Counted from the stretch's first letter, positions 45,005 to 57,627 are shown. The stretch: 64,000 nucleotides of DNA from Ovis canadensis (GCF_042477335.2 NC_091246.1:255487501-255551500); one strand, 5' to 3'. Program-made: numbers and translations. The notes: generated by a model from the letters alone, not told the origin.

Positions 45005-45112
45005 TTTTTGCATCTTCAGAGACCCTGTCAGAGTGTTTCCTGAAGGTTAGGGGAGAGTTTCCTGGGTCACAGGCATCCCTTCCCCTGTTGCCAATCAGCA
45101 CAGGTGTTTTAC
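45005..45112 (+). repeat. Dispersed repeat, inverted partner at 20,985-21,112
   Basis: GCATCTTCAGAGACCCTGTC, AGAGTGTTTCCTGAAGGTTAG, GAGTTTCCTGG and CTGTTGCCAATC match the reverse complement of 20,985-21,112. A T-run precedes it. Confidence 0.55.
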
Positions 45113-45730
45113 CATAAGCGCTGGTTCTGAGAGCACTCGCTGCGTGACTGGCTCGCATAGACCCGGAGCACTTTGTCCCCATCAGCGTCTGTGGCTGGTG
45201 TGGCCACTTGGAAGCAGCCCGGCGTCCCGGCCCCCACCCCGGGCGAGCCACCCTGCAGGCCCCTTCCCTCACCGCTCCCACCCCCAGGATCCCAGGGCGC
45301 TGGGCCCTCGGGGCCGCAGTGCGCTCCTACCTGCCCCCTCACGGGTATGGACAAGTCATCTTTGTGCCGGTCCAGTAGGAAGGAGGTTCTGTCACAGCCC
45401 CAGGGAGACCCACGGAGGGGGCCCCATCCCCTCAGAGGCTCAGGACTCCTCACAGAGGTGCGGGGGATCGTCGTGGTGGCTGCAGGAGCCTCAGCGCCTG
45501 CCCTGTGGGTTCTCACCCACTGAACAAAGACTGCAAATACCTCTGGAAGTGGGGTGACTGCAGGATAGGTGAGACGCAAGTGGGTCCATTGTGGCGGAGA
45601 GGGGCTTCTAAGTTGCAAAGCACAGGCCAAGTCTTTTCTGAGCTGGAAATATGGACCGCTCAGAACCTGCCCCACCAACTGGAGGGATTGGTTGGCATGC
45701 TTGTTGAGGCAGTCTGAGTGTGGGCTGGAA
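45113..45730. other. Unique GC-moderate sequence, no gene seen
   Basis: Overlapping ORFs of 110-190 codons occur on both strands (for example 45,678-45,109, minus) without domains. Confidence 0.4.
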
Positions 45731-46180
45731 AGGAATCTCCAGGCACAGCATTTCAGAAGGCAGTGGGTTGATTACCCACAAAGCAGAGATAATGTGGGCA
45801 CTGCCATCACAGTGGGCTGAACTCCGGGCAGACCAGGGAGATTTGGCAGTTTTTGTGGGTTTAATAACCAATTTTTATAGCCTCAAGACAAAGAAAATTC
45901 CTGCTGTAGGGCTGGCATCAGGTGATTGATTAGGGAGCTACGAGTGTTTACTGGAGTGGGCATCTTTGCCTAATTGGGAGTCAGGAAGCTTGTTAGTGAT
46001 GACTGGGTGTTTTGGCAATGGTTACAAAGGGCGGAGTTACCTCCAGAAGTGTCATTGGTTCTGGGCTCGGCTTCTGTGGCCAAGGGCAGGACTCACCAGT
46101 CCTGGGCGTAGGTTTCTCAGAGAGAAACGAGGAGGTGGTGGAGGAGGAGAGCTCCCGGTGAGAGCCTGGACCTGACATCC
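45731..46180 (-). mobile_element. Possible antisense LTR
   Basis: GGGTTTAATAACCAATTTTTATAG and GGTGATTGATTAGGGAGC-like stretches resemble the reversed promoter part of ruminant LTRs. Ends not defined and no target duplication found. Tentative. Confidence 0.3.
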
Positions 46181-47639
46181 ATCCTTCTTGATCTCAGCAC
46201 AGGAGCTGCGGGTTACTCTGCGTACAGCTGTCCCCAGGTCAGAGTGGCCGCCTCCTCCGGGCCTGATGTTCAATCTTGATTACGTAAGACAGATGCAAAA
46301 CAAAAGAGTTAAGACCTACGGCAGGCTGTCGTCCTCCGACCCCTTCATTCACAGCCCGGGACAGTGCTTCGTGACACCTCCTGTCCCCACTACACGCTCA
46401 GGGCTCCCTCCCCAGAGCACGTTCATGGAGGCCCCACTTTGTTCCTGGCCCATTCCAGACACCGGGGCTCAGCTGTAGGTCCAGCAGGAGGCTGGAGACC
46501 CCAATCCTTATACGAAACTGACAGGCTCAGAGACAGAAAAAGTAAAATGTATGCCAAGTCCAGTGGTAATATGCACCTGGGAGAAAAATAAACTCAGGAA
46601 GTTTAGGTAAGTTTCAGAGTGTGTTTCGAGAGTAATCAATGGGGAGAGTGTTCTGAGCTGGGAGAGCAGCAAGTGCCAAGACCCTGAGGCCACCGTGGAA
46701 AGCATGGTCAGAGTTTAATAGTGTGGATTCTTTCATTTTTCTTGAGTCTTTTTCTTTCTCGTTTCTAGCTCATTAATATAAACCTGGGCACCAGTCTCTT
46801 GAATTCAGCATATTATATCGTGGTGAATCAAAGTGAAAGCTTCAGTGGTTTTGGATCAAGTGAGCACCTGTTTATTGAGTGGTCTCTCTGGACCCGGCAC
46901 TCTGGGAGTAACCAGGAGGCTGTGGAATGGAAGTGACGGTCTCCACCTTGACGACCGTGGTCAATGAATTTCCACCATGTCCTGAGGCCCCTTCCACTCC
47001 ACTTTCTCCCCACCTCACCTGGGTCATGAATTCTGGTCCAAATGCTTTCATATCTTCATCCTCGGTATGTAATTCCTTCCAGATGTTTCTGATCCAAGAT
47101 CCACCAAACTTCTCAAAGGCAATGCGGCCCCAAATGAGTCCACCCTTTAAGGGCAGCCACTAATCGCCCCGCCCTCAAGTCTCAGGAGTGGCGTCTGCCT
47201 CATCGCACCCAACACCTCCCACCGTGATCCCACCACTGCAGGACTCCCCAGCGTCCTCTCCAGCCTCAGACTGCACACTGACTCACCTCTGCACCAAGCC
47301 ACTCCCCTCAAGCGGAGGGCAATCGCACACAGAACACCACGTGCGGATTGCCAGTAAAGAGGACCTATGCCCGAGCAGAGGGCAGAGAGGCCTCGCTGAG
47401 CGGGTGGAGCACAGGCCAGTGGGGCAGCAAAGTTCACACGGCAGGTGAGGCAGGCGGCACACTGCAGCCCCTGCCCGCAGGTCTCCCAGGGGGGCCTGTG
47501 ACCTCAGGCTCCCATCCTGGTGGGCTGCCTCCCTGTGTTAGAGGGACGCCCCGTTCATTCACTCACCTTGTGTTTTGTTTTGGCACCCATGCCAATCTTT
47601 GCCTAGATAACTAACTCACCCTTAGGCCCAGCTCAGAAG
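46181..47639. other. Unique sequence, no gene seen
   Basis: No supported gene, RNA or repeat. Confidence 0.4.
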
Positions 47640-48271
47640 TTGCCCACTCCATGAAGACCTGCTGATGGCCACCGCTGCTTCGTGGTGCCTCTGGGCTCAT
47701 CTGAAACTCCCCAGGGCTCTGACCGTGCTTGATTACCTCTCCAGCCTGTGAGATCTGTGAGGACACTGGACCAGACTGAGGAAGGAACTCAAACTGTGAT
47801 GACGCCTCAGTGAGCAGAGAAAGGAACACCGTGCGCGCGGGCTCATCACAGGTCTCTGTCTTCTCCTCTGCCCTCTTTCTGGGACCAGGAGCTGAGGGGC
47901 CTTGTCTCACCCTCACCTCATCTGCCACTTCAGTAGTTGGCAGGATTTTTATTTTCAGTTGAATAAAGAAATTTCATGACTGTACCCTCCTTGAGAAACC
48001 TCATTGAGAAACAAATGGCAGGACTCCTTCCAGATACCCGAGCCAAAAGAAGACATTCTGGGAACATAAGTTGTCTGGGCCCCTGGGCAGCAGGAAGTGG
48101 GGAAACAGATGGGGGCAGTCTTCACCCTCTGCCACCGGGACACACTTGCTCCCTCTTTGGACTTAACCAACATACCTCATTATAATTAGCTGATTACAGC
48201 TGTAATTCAAGGTCTCTCCTTGGATGGTCTGTCTTTTGGAGACAGATTTAGAGGCTGCCAGACCTCACCTG

Positions 48272-48547
48272 TCGGAGAAGGCAATGGCACCCCACTGCAG
48301 TACTCTTGCCTGGGAAATCACATAGGCGGAGGACCCTGGTAGGCTGCAGTCCATGGTGTCGCTAAGAGTCGGAAACAACTGAGCGACTTCACTTTCACTT
48401 TTCACTTTTAGGCATTGAAGGAAATGGCAGCCCACTCCAGTGTTCTTGCCTGAAGAATCCCGGGAACAGGGGAGCCTGGTGGGCTGCCATCTATGGGGTC
48501 TCACAGAGTTGGACACGACTGAAGCAACTTAGCAGCAGCAGCAGCAG
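48272..48547 (+). mobile_element. Bov-A2 SINE, absent from copy A
   Basis: Two BovA monomers and a (CAG)n-like tail. Host sequence CAGACCTCA flanks both sides (48,259-48,267 and 48,548-48,556). Copy A keeps the single uninterrupted CAGACCTCAG, so the insertion postdates the duplication. Confidence 0.95.
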
Positions 48548-49919
48548 CAGACCTCAGTTCTAAGCTCTCTCTATGACCTAGGACAAGTCACTCTTCCCCT
48601 TGGATTTTCTGTTCCTAACGCCAAGCAAATTTGCTTTCCTCTGCCAGACAGCCTTCCATAGGTCAGGCCTGGCTGGGTTCCTGCCGACTGTGAGATGCTA
48701 GCGCCCATGCTGTCCCTAAAGCCCCAGCCTGCAGCGTGGGGGCCGAAGTCTCCTGGAGGAATATGGGGGAATGCGGGAGCGAGCAGGGGCAGGGCGGACA
48801 CGGTCAGGATGGCACCAAAACAGAGGGGAGCGGCCTGTGGCCCCTGCCCGCTGGTCCCGCGGTAATGCCACGGGCCCCACTCCCCGAGCGCAGCACACCA
48901 ACCGGCGCTTGCCATCTGCCTCTGCAGCATTACAGAAAGAGCTGCTGCCCTGGCTGCCTTCCAGCCCCCCACAGGAGCTCAGGGTGGAGAGCAGAGAGGA
49001 GCCGCCTGCGCTGCGGGGAAGACTGCAGGACAAGTCTTCAGATCGACATTCTCAGAGGACGGTTTCATGAGCCCGGCCTTGTATCACCTTACATTTAGAA
49101 AAGCGCTAAAATCCTTCATGGTGACTTCTGCTCTTTGACTAAGCAGGAATCTTCACGAGACTAGCAAACTTTCTGGAAAAAGTTATGGGCTTGATTGCAT
49201 CTCCAGCAAAGGCACACATTCACAGACCTTCCCCCAACCTCTGCAGCAGTTTCTCAGTGTGGTCTGAGACACCGCCCCCCAGGCTGGCGTTTTGCCCCAA
49301 ATAAGACAACTCACAACATTATGCATTTTAAGTCAGCAACACAAGCTCCCATGTAAAACGTCTCAGCTTGAGGGGACGGCCCCAAGAGGGCTGAAGGGCA
49401 CGTCAGGAGCAGCCCACACACAGGAACCTGGGGAGCCCAGGGCTCAGAGCGTGCTTGGGACTGGAGCCTGGCTGGCACGGTGCCCAGCCTAGGGGCATCA
49501 GTGGCCACAGCTCCCTGAGGAGCCTGGTCAGTACTTGGTTGGGAGACTTCATATTCTGGAGGGTCAGGATTTTGCCCCCTTCCTCTTCTGCTCTCTCATT
49601 TGCCACCACTACCCTCAACGCCTGGCACAGGAGCCCTTTCCTTTAGCCGCCGTCCTGAAGCGTCCATTGGTGGAGTCCTGCTCAGGGGGTGGGGGGGGTG
49701 GTGTGTGGGGTTTTGAGAAAAGACAGCAGGGCTGGGCTTCTGTCCACTGAGCTTGATGGTGGCTCCGGGCTGGTGGGGCGAGCTGAGGATCTGCAGGATA
49801 GCAAGACGCGGAGGCCTGGACTGGAATGCACAAAATGATGGCAATTGTTATATTCTGAGCATCGTTCACAGTAAAAAAGATTGTGCCTCTAACCATCTTA
49901 ACTGACTTAGAATAGGCAA

Positions 49920-50285
49920 TTCTTCAGCAAAAGAGAGGAACCAACCCTTGGCTAACATGGATGAGCCTCAAAAGCATGACCCCAAGTGTGAGAAGCCAGC
50001 CGGAAATGTCCACAGTTGCACAACTCCAGTTATCTGAAACACACAGAACAGGCCAGCCCACAGGCAGACAGCGCCCAGGGGATGGCTGAGGGCTGGGAAA
50101 GGGGAAGGGAGAGTGGCTGTCTAATGAGTTTTAAATTTCTTTCTGAGGTAACGAAGTGTTCTGAAGTCACGGTGGTGACAGTTGAGCAAATTTCTGTGTG
50201 AACTGAATCACTACATTGTAATCTCCTGGAAGGGTGGATTTTATGATGTGTATTTCACTTTAAACATCAGCATGCAACTTTTCAG
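49920..50285 (+). mobile_element. Old L1 3' end, shared with copy A
   Basis: GATGAGCCTCAAAAGCATGA, GTCCACAGTTGCACAAC and GGTGGTGACAGTTGAGC follow the L1M 3' end order. Counterpart at 36,770-37,085. Confidence 0.6.
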
Positions 50286-50377
50286 AACATGAAAGCGTGA
50301 CATCCTAAACTTGGTTCTCACGCTAATCATTTCTGTAGACGTGAGCAAAGACCGCCTCCTCAAAGGAGAATGTGCGT

Positions 50378-50591
50378 GCGCGCTCAGTCATGTTAGACTC
50401 TGCGATCGAGGGGGTCATGTTAGACTCTGCGACCTATGGACTGTAAACCTGCAGACTCCTCTGTCCACAGAATTCTCCAGGCAAGGATCCTGGATTCAGT
50501 TGCCGTTTTCTTCCCCTGGCACTCTTCCCAACCCTGGGATTGAACTCACATCCACACTGACAGGTGAATTCTTCGCCACTGAGGCCACCCC
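50378..50591 (-). mobile_element. Bov-tA SINE (antisense) with internal duplication
   Basis: Reversed BovA core and reversed tRNA head ending GCCACTGAGGCCACCCC. A short stretch (TCATGTTAGACTCTGCGA) is repeated in tandem at 50,388 and 50,414. Orthologous to the SINE at 37,193 in copy A. Confidence 0.85.
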
Positions 50592-51256
50592 CAGAGTTTC
50601 CAAATGAGAACAGGCAAGTTCATCCAGAACTCGTCTGCACAGCAGAGGAGTCAGTCGCCACTCACCTGAGGCTGAAACACCGGGCTCATGTGGGAGTGGG
50701 GACGATTTCTGGTGAAAAAACAGGCAGGCTTTCCAGCTCTGAAATTGTGATGAGGAGCTGGAGGCAGGCTGACACAAAGAGGGGTGTCCCATGTGATTGC
50801 CTGGGGGAACAGATTTGGCATCACATTCCCGCTGTAAATGGAAAGGCTGGAAAGGAGGAAGGTGTGAGTCACTGATCCAGCGCTGATGTTGGGGCGTGTT
50901 GCTGTAGAGGCTGGGGTCTGGCTTCCTGGGTTGGTTGCTCTAAGGCGTGGGCCTGTTTGGAGGGAAAGGATCATCAGCTCCCAAGGAGGATTTAGAAAAT
51001 TCTGCATCGTGGACCACGTCTTTCCTCTTCAAATAGTGTGGACAAAGAAACTGTATTCAATGTTTTAAAAATTAACTGCAAAAAAATAAATACATAAATA
51101 AAATAAAAATTAACTGCAAAGTGATCAGAGTGGGAACAATGGCGATTTTCGCTATAAAGTTTAGAATTCGATTATATCATAGTGAATCTCGCTCTCAATA
51201 GAAAAAAACAAACTCTTCACTCAATTTTGTTACCCGAAACACCATCCTGCGGTCTT

Positions 51257-52815
51257 CTGGTCGACCTCGCCGCAAAACCCACCAAGTGAGGTGCCAATGT
51301 TTACACTCTTCACCGGGGGCACCTGGGTCGCACACGGGCGAAAGTGCGGGGGAGCACCCAGCTTCAAACCCGGCCTCTAGGCATCGCGTGGCCCGGCCCA
51401 GAGCACTCAGTGTCCGCGCGCACGGAGGCCAGACTGTGAGAAGCCGCTGGCGATCGGCCCCGCAGCAGCTCGGTCGGGCTCCGGGTTCTCTGCACCGTCA
51501 GTGTGTGGCGGAGGCAGCTTAGGCGCCTCCGACCCCCGAGCGGGATCGGCGGACGGGACGTGAGCGCCCCCCGCCAGCCTGCGGGGTCCCCGCGGCCACC
51601 GCAGGGAGGGGACTGCGGGCTGTGACTGACGTGCCCGCGGAGCCCCCCGGACAAGGGGCGCGGGCGCTTCCCGAGTCAGGGCCCACACGACCTGCGTAGG
51701 GGCCCCCGGCGGCAGGGTCCGGAGCCCGGTTCCCGCCGGACCTGAGAAGCGAACGTGGGCGCCAGTGAGCAGCCGCGCCCCAGGGCGGGAGGCCCCAAGG
51801 CGGGAGGCCGCACCCTGGGCGGCCGCGGGCAGGGCTGTCGCGGTCCCACGGGATGGAGAACAGGGAGGTCCGGGCTCCATTTCCGAGTCCTAGTTGCGCA
51901 TTCGTGCCCGTCCCTATGCCGGGAGAGATGTCAGCGACTGGGATTAGGGTGAACGGGATCCACGGGTCAGCGATGCGGACACCCAGCGCGGTTGTTTCAT
52001 CTCCAGGCCACTGGTAAACGACACACTGGAGACAGTATCAGGTGCCAATAGCCACAGGCAGGTCTGTAGAAGAGCACCCAGGAGTGCTGGTCGACCCAGC
52101 CGAGCACCTAGCCACGACTCAGGGCGCCGCAACTGGCCCTCTCTAAAAACTCTGGAAGCCCAATGTTCCGCGATAGCAGGAGACGCCTAGGCCTCAGGGA
52201 TGCTGGCACTTTCGCCGCCAGTGTTGCCGGCTCCTGGGACGCTTCCTCGTGCCTGCCTGCCACGTCACAGCCCTTGCAGAGGTCGCAGACGCTCCAAAGG
52301 GAAGTGTGAGACGCTTGAGTGCTCAGACGCGTCAGACTGTTTGCGACCGCACGGACTGTAGCCCACCAGGCTCCTCTGTCCGTGGGATTCTCCAGGCAAG
52401 AATCCTGGAGCGGGTTGCCATGCCCTCCTCCAGGGGATCTGCCCAACCCAGGGATCGAACTCGCGTCTCTTCCATCTCCTGCACTGGCAGGCAGACTGCT
52501 TCCCACGAGCGCCACCAGAGGGAACGGACGATCTCAGAGCGGCAGTCGGGTGGCTCCGGACAGCCTGCTGGAAGGCCCCAGGGTGGATCCCTGTCACCGG
52601 CAGGACGCGGAGGACGCAGCCGCGCCGGCAAACGCCCTAGCTCTTCCCGGGCCGTCTGCTCTGGAGCGGCTCCCGGCTCCGCACAAGGCGCCTCGGGGAC
52701 GCCCCGGAACCCTGGAGCGGGAGGGGACGCCGGGGAGTGGGAAAGAGCTCCCTGGGCGGAGACGGGCCCCCCCTCGAGACTCCCCGCGCGGCGGGTGCAA
52801 CAAGGCGGACTTGAA
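51257..52815. promoter_or_regulatory. CpG island of copy B
   Basis: Begins at CTGGTCGACC (51,257-51,266). CpG is dense at 51,290-51,860 and again at 52,540-52,810, with a second CTGGTCGACC at 52,087-52,096 and a Bov-tA inserted between. It ends at GTGGACTGTAAAACTGC as in copy A. ORFs of 157-193 codons on both strands are GC-driven. No exon can be fixed. Confidence 0.72.
52316..52523 (-). mobile_element. Bov-tA SINE (antisense) inside the CpG island
   Basis: Reversed BovA core (GACTGTAGCCCACCAGGC) and reversed tRNA head (GGGATCGAACTCGCGTCTC). Not present in copy A's island. It is unusually CpG-rich for a SINE, possibly because it lies in an unmethylated island. Confidence 0.9.
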
Positions 52816-54073
52816 CTGCGTGGACTGTAAAACTGCAACCATGAAAGTAATCGGAGAAATCTATGAGTCATTCATACTCTGACTTCAGAACGGAGTCCTT
52901 GTAAAGCACTTCTTAAGTCTAGAAATCATCAAAGAAATGAACCATAAAGTTGACTACAAACTGATTTTTACATATTTCACAAAGACCCATGATAACAAAC
53001 GGGTATCTGGGGAACACGTGTGCAAATTCATGTGTAATAAAAAAAAATTGAGATCAGTATTACTTAATATAAAAGCAGGGCATTTGGAATTATAGCCATT
53101 AAGAGGAAGTAGGTAGGTAAATTCTAGTACAATCACACAAGGCAATCGGCAACTTGTGTTTTGGTTATTGATGTTTTTGAAATGAGATAAATCTGCAGGT
53201 ACTTGGAAGGAAGTTGGAGACGAACTATTCAACGCAAATAAGCTGTAGAACTCCCCGTGGTGTTATCGCTCAAAAAATAGAACATCCATCATTTAAGGAA
53301 ATCTGGATGGAAAGGCCAAGGAATTAGAATTGCTTAACCAATTTTAAAAAACCACAGAAATCAAGTCTTCCTTGTAACCTAGTCTCTGGAGTCAGAAAGG
53401 TGAACGTCTCTAGAAATAAAGATGGGGCACACCTCCTGCTTTTCTGCCACCTCCAACTACAGCCTCCAGGCTGGCAACTGGCATCCCAGCCCCTCAGTGT
53501 CTGTGCTCCACACCCAGAGCCAAGTGGGGTGGGAGGCAACCCGGACCCTACAGACCTCGGCTCAGGCCTCGTTCCTCGTCCCGGGTGCTCCCCCTGCAAC
53601 CATTCACTTAGTCCCCACCCCACCCCCCATCATTCCCCCCAGGGCCTGCTTCCTCGTCCTGGGTGTCCCCACCCCAGCCATTCAATCAGTCCCCCCGCCC
53701 CCCGCCACAGATAGTTCCCCCCAGGGGCTGCCGGCCCCACCCCACGTGGGTGCAGCCTTCTCTCCGTGAGCCTTGAGCAGTTTTCCCAGTGGAAGGACAT
53801 TCTTTCCCACAGCAGGTGCCAACCAAGGGGACAACAGAACTTGGCTCCTGGACACAGGGTATGCACTCTCTCCTCACATCTGATGAAGACACCTGATCAC
53901 AGTGGAGATGATGCAGGCACCGCCTCCTGACCCCAAGTTTAGTATAAACCTTCAGTAGTAAAGGGTTGTGGATATTGCATCAAGACCCCACTTTTTAATG
54001 ACAACATTCCTGGATAACTAGTGACATATAATATGTAGTTTTTATTTGAGTTTTGTTCTGTACTAAGCACTTA

Positions 54074-54310
54074 CCTTTGCTTTTCATTTCTTTTCTTTTC
54101 ACAGCTATTTGTAAGGCCTCCCCAGACAGCCATTTTGCTTTTTTGCATTTCTTTTCCCATGGGGATGGTCTTGATCCCAGTCTCCTGTACAGTGTCATGA
54201 ACCTCCGTCCATAGTTCATCAGGCACTCTATCTATCAGATCTAGGCCCTTAAATCTATTTGTCACTTCCACTGTATAATCATAAGGGATTTGATTTAGGT
54301 CATACCTGAA
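54074..54310 (-). mobile_element. Inverted internal BovB fragment
   Basis: About 235 bp on the minus strand corresponds to the region between endonuclease and RT of BovB (FRYDLNQIPYDYTVE ... TSCEKK-type coding). It matches 55,272-55,505 of the forward BovB with several differences, so it is a separate copy. It abuts the 5' part of the forward element at about 54,310. Confidence 0.85.
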
Positions 54311-57300
54311 CCCCATGAACAGTATGAAAAGGCAAAATGATAGCATACTGAAAGAGGAACTCCCCAGGTCAGTAGGTGCCCAACACATTACTGGATACCA
54401 GTGGAGAAATAACTCCAGAAAGAATGAAGGGATGGAGCCAAAGCAAAAACAATACCCAGTTGTGGATGTGACTGGTGATAGAAGCAAGGTGTGATGCTGT
54501 AAAAAGCAATATTGCACAGGAACCTGGAATGTCAGGTCCATGAATCAAGGCAAATTGGAAGTGGTCAAACAGGAGATGGCAAGAGTGAATGTTGACATTC
54601 TAGGAATCAGCAAATTAAAATGGACTGGAATGGGTGACTTTAACTCAGATGACCATTATATCTACTACTGCGGGCAGGAATCCCTTAGAAGAAATGGAGT
54701 AGCCATCATGGTCAACAAAAGAGTCCGAAATGCAGTACTTGGATGCAATCTCAAAAACGACAGAATGATCTGTTTGTTTCCAAGGCAAACCATTCAATAT
54801 CACCGTAATCCAAGTCTATGCCCCAACCAGTAATGCTGAAGAAGCTGAAGTTGAATGTTTCTATGAAGACCTACAAGACCTTTTAGAACTAACACCCAAG
54901 AAAGATGTCCTTTTCATTATAGGGGATTGGAATGCAAAAGTAGGAAGTCATGAAACACCTGGAGTAACAGGCAAATTTGGCCTTGGAATGTGGACTGAAG
55001 CAGGGCAAAGAGTAATAGAGTTTTGCCAAGAGAATGCAGTGGTCATAGCAAACATCCTCTTCCAACAACACAAGAGAAGACTCTACACATGGACATCACC
55101 AGATGGTCAACACTGAAATCAGATTGATTATATTCTTTGCAGCCAAAGATGGAGAAGCTCTATACAGGCAACAAAAACAAGACCAGGAGCTGACTGTGGC
55201 TCAGATCAGGAACTCTTTATTACCAAATTCAGACTTAAGTTGAAGAAAGTAGGGAAAACCGCTAGACCATTCAGGTATGACCTAAATCAAATCCCTTATG
55301 ATTATACAGTGGAAGCGAGAAATAGATTTAAGGGCCTAGATCTGATAGATAGAGTGTCTGATGAACTATGGAATGAGGTTCGTGACATTGTACACGAGAC
55401 AGGGATCAAGACCATCCCCATGGGAAAAGAAATGCAAAACAGCAAAATGGCTGTCTGGGGAGGCCTTACAAGTAGCTGTGAAAAGAAGAGAGGCGAAAAG
55501 CACAGGAGAAAAAGAAACATATTTCCATTTGAATGCAGGATTCCAAAGAAGAGCAAGAAGAGATAAGAAAGACTTCTTCAGTGATCAATGCAAAGAAATA
55601 GAGAAAAAGAACAGAATGGGGAAGACTAGAGATCTCTTCAAGAAAATTAGAGATACCAAGGGAACATTTCATGCAAAGATGGGCTCGATCAAGGACAGAA
55701 ATGGTACGGACCTAACAGAAGCAGAAGATATTAAGAAGAGGTGGCAAGAATACACAGAAGAACTGTACAAAAAAGATCTTCACGACCCGGATAATCACGA
55801 TGGTGTGATCACTCATCTAGAGCCAGACATCCTGGACTGGGAAGTCAAGTGGGCCTTAGAAAGCATGGCTATGAACAAAGCTAGTGGAGGTGATGGAATT
55901 CCAGTTGAGCTATTTCAAATCCTGAAAGATGATGCTATGAAAGTGCTGCACTCAATATGCCAGCAAATGTGGAAAACTCAGCAGTGGCCACAGGACTGGA
56001 AAAGGTCAGTCTTCACTCCAATCCCAAAGAAAGGCAATGCCAAAGAATGCTCAAACTACCACACAGCTGCACTCATCTCACATGCTAGTAATGCTCAAAA
56101 TTCTCCAAGCCAGGCTTCAGCAATACGTGAACCATGAACTTCCTGATGTTCAAGCTGGTTTTAGAAAAGGCAGAGGAACCAGAGATCAAATTGCCAACAT
56201 CCGATGGATCATCGAAAAAGCAAGAGAGCTTCAGAAAAACATCTATTTCTGCTTTATTGACTATGCCAAAGCCTTTGACTGTGTGGATCACAAGAAACTG
56301 TGGAAAATTCTGCGAGAGATGGGAATCCCAGACCACCTAACCTGCCTCTTGAGCAATCTGTATGCAGGTCAGGAAGCAACAGTTAGAACTGGACATGGAA
56401 CAACAGACTGGTTTCAAATAGGAAAGGAGTACATCAAGGGTGTATATTGTCACCCTGCTTATTTAACTTCTATGCAGAGTACATCATGAGAAACGCTGGA
56501 CTGGAAGAAACAAGCTGGAATCAAGATTGCTGGGAGAAATATGAATAACCTCAGATATGCAGATGACACCACCCTTATGGCAGAAAGTGAAGAGGAACTA
56601 AAAAGCCTTTTGATGAAAGTGAAAGTGGAGAGTGAAAAAGTTGGCTTAAAGCTCAACATTCAGAATACTAAGATCATGGCATCCAGTCCCATCACTTCAT
56701 GGGAAATAGATGGGGAAACAGTGGAAACTGTTAGCCTTTATTTTTTGGGCTCCAAAATCACTGCAGATGGTGACTGTAGTTAAGAAATTAAAAGATGCTT
56801 ACTCCTTGGAAGAAAAGTTATGACCAACCTAGATAGCATACTCAAAAGCAGAGACATTAATTTGCCGACTAAGGTCCATCTAGTCAAGGCTATGGTTTTT
56901 CCAGTGGTCATGTATGGATGTGAGAGTTGGACTGTGAAGAAGGCTGAGCGCAGAAGAATTGATGCTTTTGAACTGTGGTGTTGGAGAAGACTCCTGAGAG
57001 TCCCTTGGACTGCAAGGAGATCCAACCAGTTCATTCTAAAGGAGATCAGTCCTGCGTGTTCATTGGAAGGACTGATGTTGAAACTGAAATTCCAATATTT
57101 TGGGCACCTGATGCGAAGAGCTGACTTATTGGAAAAGACGCTGATGCTGGGAGAGATTGAGAGCAGGAGGAGAAGGGGATGACAGAGGATGAGATGGTTG
57201 GATGGCATCACCAACTGGATGGACATGAGTTTGAGTGAGCTCCGGAGTTGGTAATGGACAGGGAGGCTTGGCGTGCTGCAGTCCATGGGGTCACAGAGAG

Positions 57301-57335
57301 TTGGAGACGACTGAACGACTGAACTGAACTGAGTT
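54311..57335 (+). mobile_element. Near full-length BovB (RTE) LINE, decayed
   Basis: About 3.0 kb with the BovB 5' region, an APE-type endonuclease followed by a reverse transcriptase, and a CTGAACTGAACTGA end at 57,321-57,332. BovB mobilises itself and ruminant SINEs such as Bov-tA by target-primed reverse transcription. The copy is dead: a 2-nt loss near 54,776 shifts the endonuclease frame, a CGA-to-TGA-type stop occurs near 55,115, and further shifts occur near 56,090, 56,430, 56,505 and 56,780. RT signatures remain in separate frames: FIDYAKAFD at about 56,252-56,280 and the catalytic YADD at 56,556-56,567. In the endonuclease the expected ISE is ISK (about 54,606-54,614), so the likely catalytic Glu is also lost. 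Confidence 0.95.
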
Positions 57336-57339
57336 TGTA

Positions 57340-57627
57340 TCTGGGCCAGACCTTTTGCAGGGCTAAATTTTCCAGTTTCTGAGAATGTAGCCAAGGAGTG
57401 AGTCTGAGAGAGGCTCCCGGGACGTACCAGAGCACACTGTCGGCCTATCTGCCATAGAATGGGGTACTCAGAGTCACCGGCTGACAGAAAGGCGTCCCTT
57501 TTGTCCCAGTGACCTCCCCCTGTGAGTAATGCATGAAAATGGCCGCCCGACCCAACAGCCACGCCCTACAGTGAGAGGTGACCCCTGAGAACCGTGCAGC
57601 TAGGGCACCGTGTGACCCGGGCAGAGA
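57340..57627. other. Unidentified sequence between BovB and L1
   Basis: No gene or repeat recognised. Confidence 0.4.

Larger units (their letters stand above)
47640..53700. repeat. Segmental duplication copy B
   Basis: Collinear with 35,158-39,740, offset about 12.6 kb at the left and 13.9 kb at the right because of insertions. It carries its own L1 3' end, antisense SINE and CpG island in the same order. Extra material in B: a Bov-A2 at 48,272-48,547 and a Bov-tA at 52,316-52,523. Confidence 0.78.

Noticed and set aside
54071-54541. 156-codon minus-strand ORF as a gene
   Set aside because: It is an inverted BovB fragment read through into the antisense of the forward BovB.
55240-57182. 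Functional BovB reverse transcriptase
   Set aside because: The RT region is split over several frames with frameshifts and stops, and the endonuclease is also broken.
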